A stretch of DNA of 64,000 nt from assembly GCA_037447655.1 (NCBI GenBank), contig JBBHKE010000533.1, positions 1 through 64,000 of the forward strand, in the 5' to 3' direction. Positions 62,399 to 64,000 of this stretch are shown here, one piece after another. Source of the stretch: Zygnema cylindricum. Taxonomy: Eukaryota > Streptophyta > Zygnematophyceae > Zygnematales > Zygnemataceae. How positions within the stretch are numbered: position 1 is the first letter of the stretch; every line of letters begins with the position of its first letter. Under the pieces are notes generated by a model. It was not told the origin of the DNA. It ran no database searches and worked only from the letters and a program-made list of their open reading frames with translations. Position numbers and translations under genes: made by a program.

Positions 62399-63940
62399 CA
62401 TTGTTATCATTACTTCTATTGTTTGCTTGGATTGCTTTGCTTACTTTACATGTTGTTTTTGTCCTGTTGGTCCTTTAATTGACTCTTCCCCTTCCCCCTC
62501 CCGCCTCTCTGTCTCTTTCTTTCTCCATTTACATATCCCTCTCCCTCGAGTCACACTTCTAAGGACACGCGGCAACCTCCAAAGATAATTTTTTTTTTCG
62601 CCGGTATTGAATTTCAAGCGAGGATTTCTCAGATTATTTCCGGTATTAGATCTATTTCCCTCTTTGTTGTCCATTTTTGTCGGCTTTTGTCCCTTCGTTT
62701 TTCAATTTTTTTGATTTTGTCAATGTTATGGATTTTTTTTGTAATTTTAAATATCTCAGTTTGTTGTGTTTATGAACTTATTTGGCTTCTTACCTTTTAT
62801 TTCAATTTGTTCTCTTTTCCTTTTTACTTTTTTATAGGTTCCTCAATTTGTCCCTCACTGGCATAAATTGTCCATTTTCGTCCGTTTCTGTTCAATATTT
62901 ATTTGCTATCTTCTTTGTCACTTGTTTTTAACTTTCCTTTTTTACTCTCTTTCTAGGTTCTTCGGTTCGCCCCAAAGTGGTAAAAGTGTCATTTTTTGTC
63001 CTGCCATCAGAAACTTTCTGACGAAACAACACCGTGATGTGACGTCATTAACCGGCCTCCCTACATGGGCCACCTACCCTACTAGAGTAGGCCCCTCTTT
63101 CTCCTACGACCCCTATCTCCCTCTTTCTTTTCCTTTCTCTAGAATTTTGATTCTCTCACTATCGTAATCACTCGTCTCTCTTTCTCCATCCTCTTTGCTC
63201 CCAAAAGCCCCAAACTTCCCCCAAAAAGTCCCGAAAAAACCTCAAAAAGAATTCTCTCCTCCTCTCGCTTCTCTCCTCCCCCGCCCCTCCAGGACGACTT
63301 GGGGATCCTCTTCGTTGTCTCTCTTCCTGTGTCTCTCTCCCTCTACCTTTCCCTCTCCCTCTCCCTCTGCCACTCCCTCTCGTAAGTACAAACTGATTAT
63401 GGGCAAAACCTGCTCGACATACATCATTAATTTCTATGTTGTTTAAACGTTTTTATACCTTATTTTTCTGTTTCCGCATTTTTTTTGCCACTTTTACGCC
63501 TTGTCTTATTCTAGTTTTACATTATTTTAGCCTTTTGTATCTTGTTTTTTTTTATTTTTTTCTGTTTTCCATTTTGAGTTTTCCCTATTTCCTGTTTTCT
63601 TCCCTTCCGTTTCACCGTTTTTCCCCGGTTAACCACGTTTCAACATCTTTTTAACAGTTTTAGACATTGTTTTAGCATTGTTTTAACTGTGTTTTATCAG
63701 CGTTTTAAGAGTGTTTAAGAGCGTTTCGACTGCATTTTTAACGAAAAAAAAACGATTGTCAATTTATCAAAGTTTTTGCTTATTATTTCAGGTGGTGTGT
63801 ACGAATTTTACCCATAGAGTCCACCTGTCCTCCCTCAAAAAAATATCTTAAATTGACAGTTAAAAAACTTTTCCGGGCCTATCTCGAGACCGAGGGAGGA
63901 TCAAAAAATGTCGACAAACCTCTCAAGGTAAACATTTCGG
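62399..63940. other. T- and C/T-rich DNA, no gene seen
   Basis: No supported gene. Pyrimidine-rich runs at 62,480-62,545 and 63,090-63,380, the latter with a (CCCTCT)n core. Short frames are composition artefacts. Confidence 0.5.
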
Positions 63941-64000
63941 TACGATATATCGAGGACTTTCCTCGATCGATATTCGATATATCGAATATCGAGATTATCG
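63935..64000. repeat. CGATAT-rich repeat at window edge
   Basis: GGTACGATATATCG, CGATCGATATTCGATATATCG-type words, related to 56,195-56,400; runs off the window. Confidence 0.5.

Noticed and set aside
61470-62588. Several 240-311-residue open frames on both strands
   Set aside because: They are translations of the 20-bp minisatellite, whose unit contains no stop word in any frame; codon content is purely periodic.

Overview
The window is nuclear eukaryotic DNA from a plant-lineage organism. A streptophyte (alga or land plant) is the best guess; I cannot name a species. The reasons are an intron-rich gene whose spliced product reads as a plant-type cyclopropane-fatty-acyl-phospholipid synthase, several Ty1/copia retrotransposons, and small TA- and TTA-flanked inverted-repeat elements. 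Nothing looks bacterial. There is one 10-N assembly gap at 46,340-46,349.

Layout. 1-2.5 kb: low-complexity A/T DNA, a solo LTR (1,218-2,110, TSD CTTAC) and a Harbinger-like remnant. 4.2-12.4 kb: the only convincing host gene, on the minus strand. Ten consecutive 3' exons (12,428 to 8,104) have consistent splice sites, and the last three exons are repeated 3 kb further on (6,524 to 5,047). Its 5' exons are not visible; a copia element (E1, 12,796-18,492) lies just upstream and may sit in an intron. 18.5-21.3 kb: no gene seen, some inverted-repeat elements.

21.3-44.3 kb is one nested transposon complex, resolved by target-site duplications (TSDs). Host element E2 (21,307-44,315, TSD TTATC) contains E3 (22,509-28,960, TSD CGGGG), solo LTR S1 (31,864-32,344, TSD ATGTC) and minus-strand composite E4 (33,105-43,352, TSD TGGGT). 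E4 itself contains solo LTR S2 (40,509-41,548, TSD TCCTC) and an inverted-LTR rearrangement. 44.3-53.8 kb: a dispersed repeat split by E2 and, as an inverted copy, by E7 (48,989-52,898, TSD GACCT); also an LTR cut by the N gap. 53.8-57.1 kb: a cluster of TTA-flanked Harbinger-like elements, one nested in another and two forming a head-to-head palindrome. 57.1-64 kb: T- and C/T-rich DNA with a 25-bp GC-rich minisatellite, a duplicated exon-like segment, a TTTTGTCC-rich array and a 20-bp minisatellite of about 37 units.

No retroelement copy is intact; every pol carries stops, frameshifts or catalytic substitutions. Biologically most interesting: a single UAG in E1 followed by CAACTA, which fits the UAG-CARYYA readthrough signal and lies between integrase and reverse transcriptase in an otherwise continuous frame; primer-binding sites complementary to the initiator tRNA-Met anticodon arm in which the ATG opposite the CAU anticodon is also the in-frame Gag start; and two copies (E3, E4) that share four identical nonsense codons, suggesting spread of an already defective sequence.
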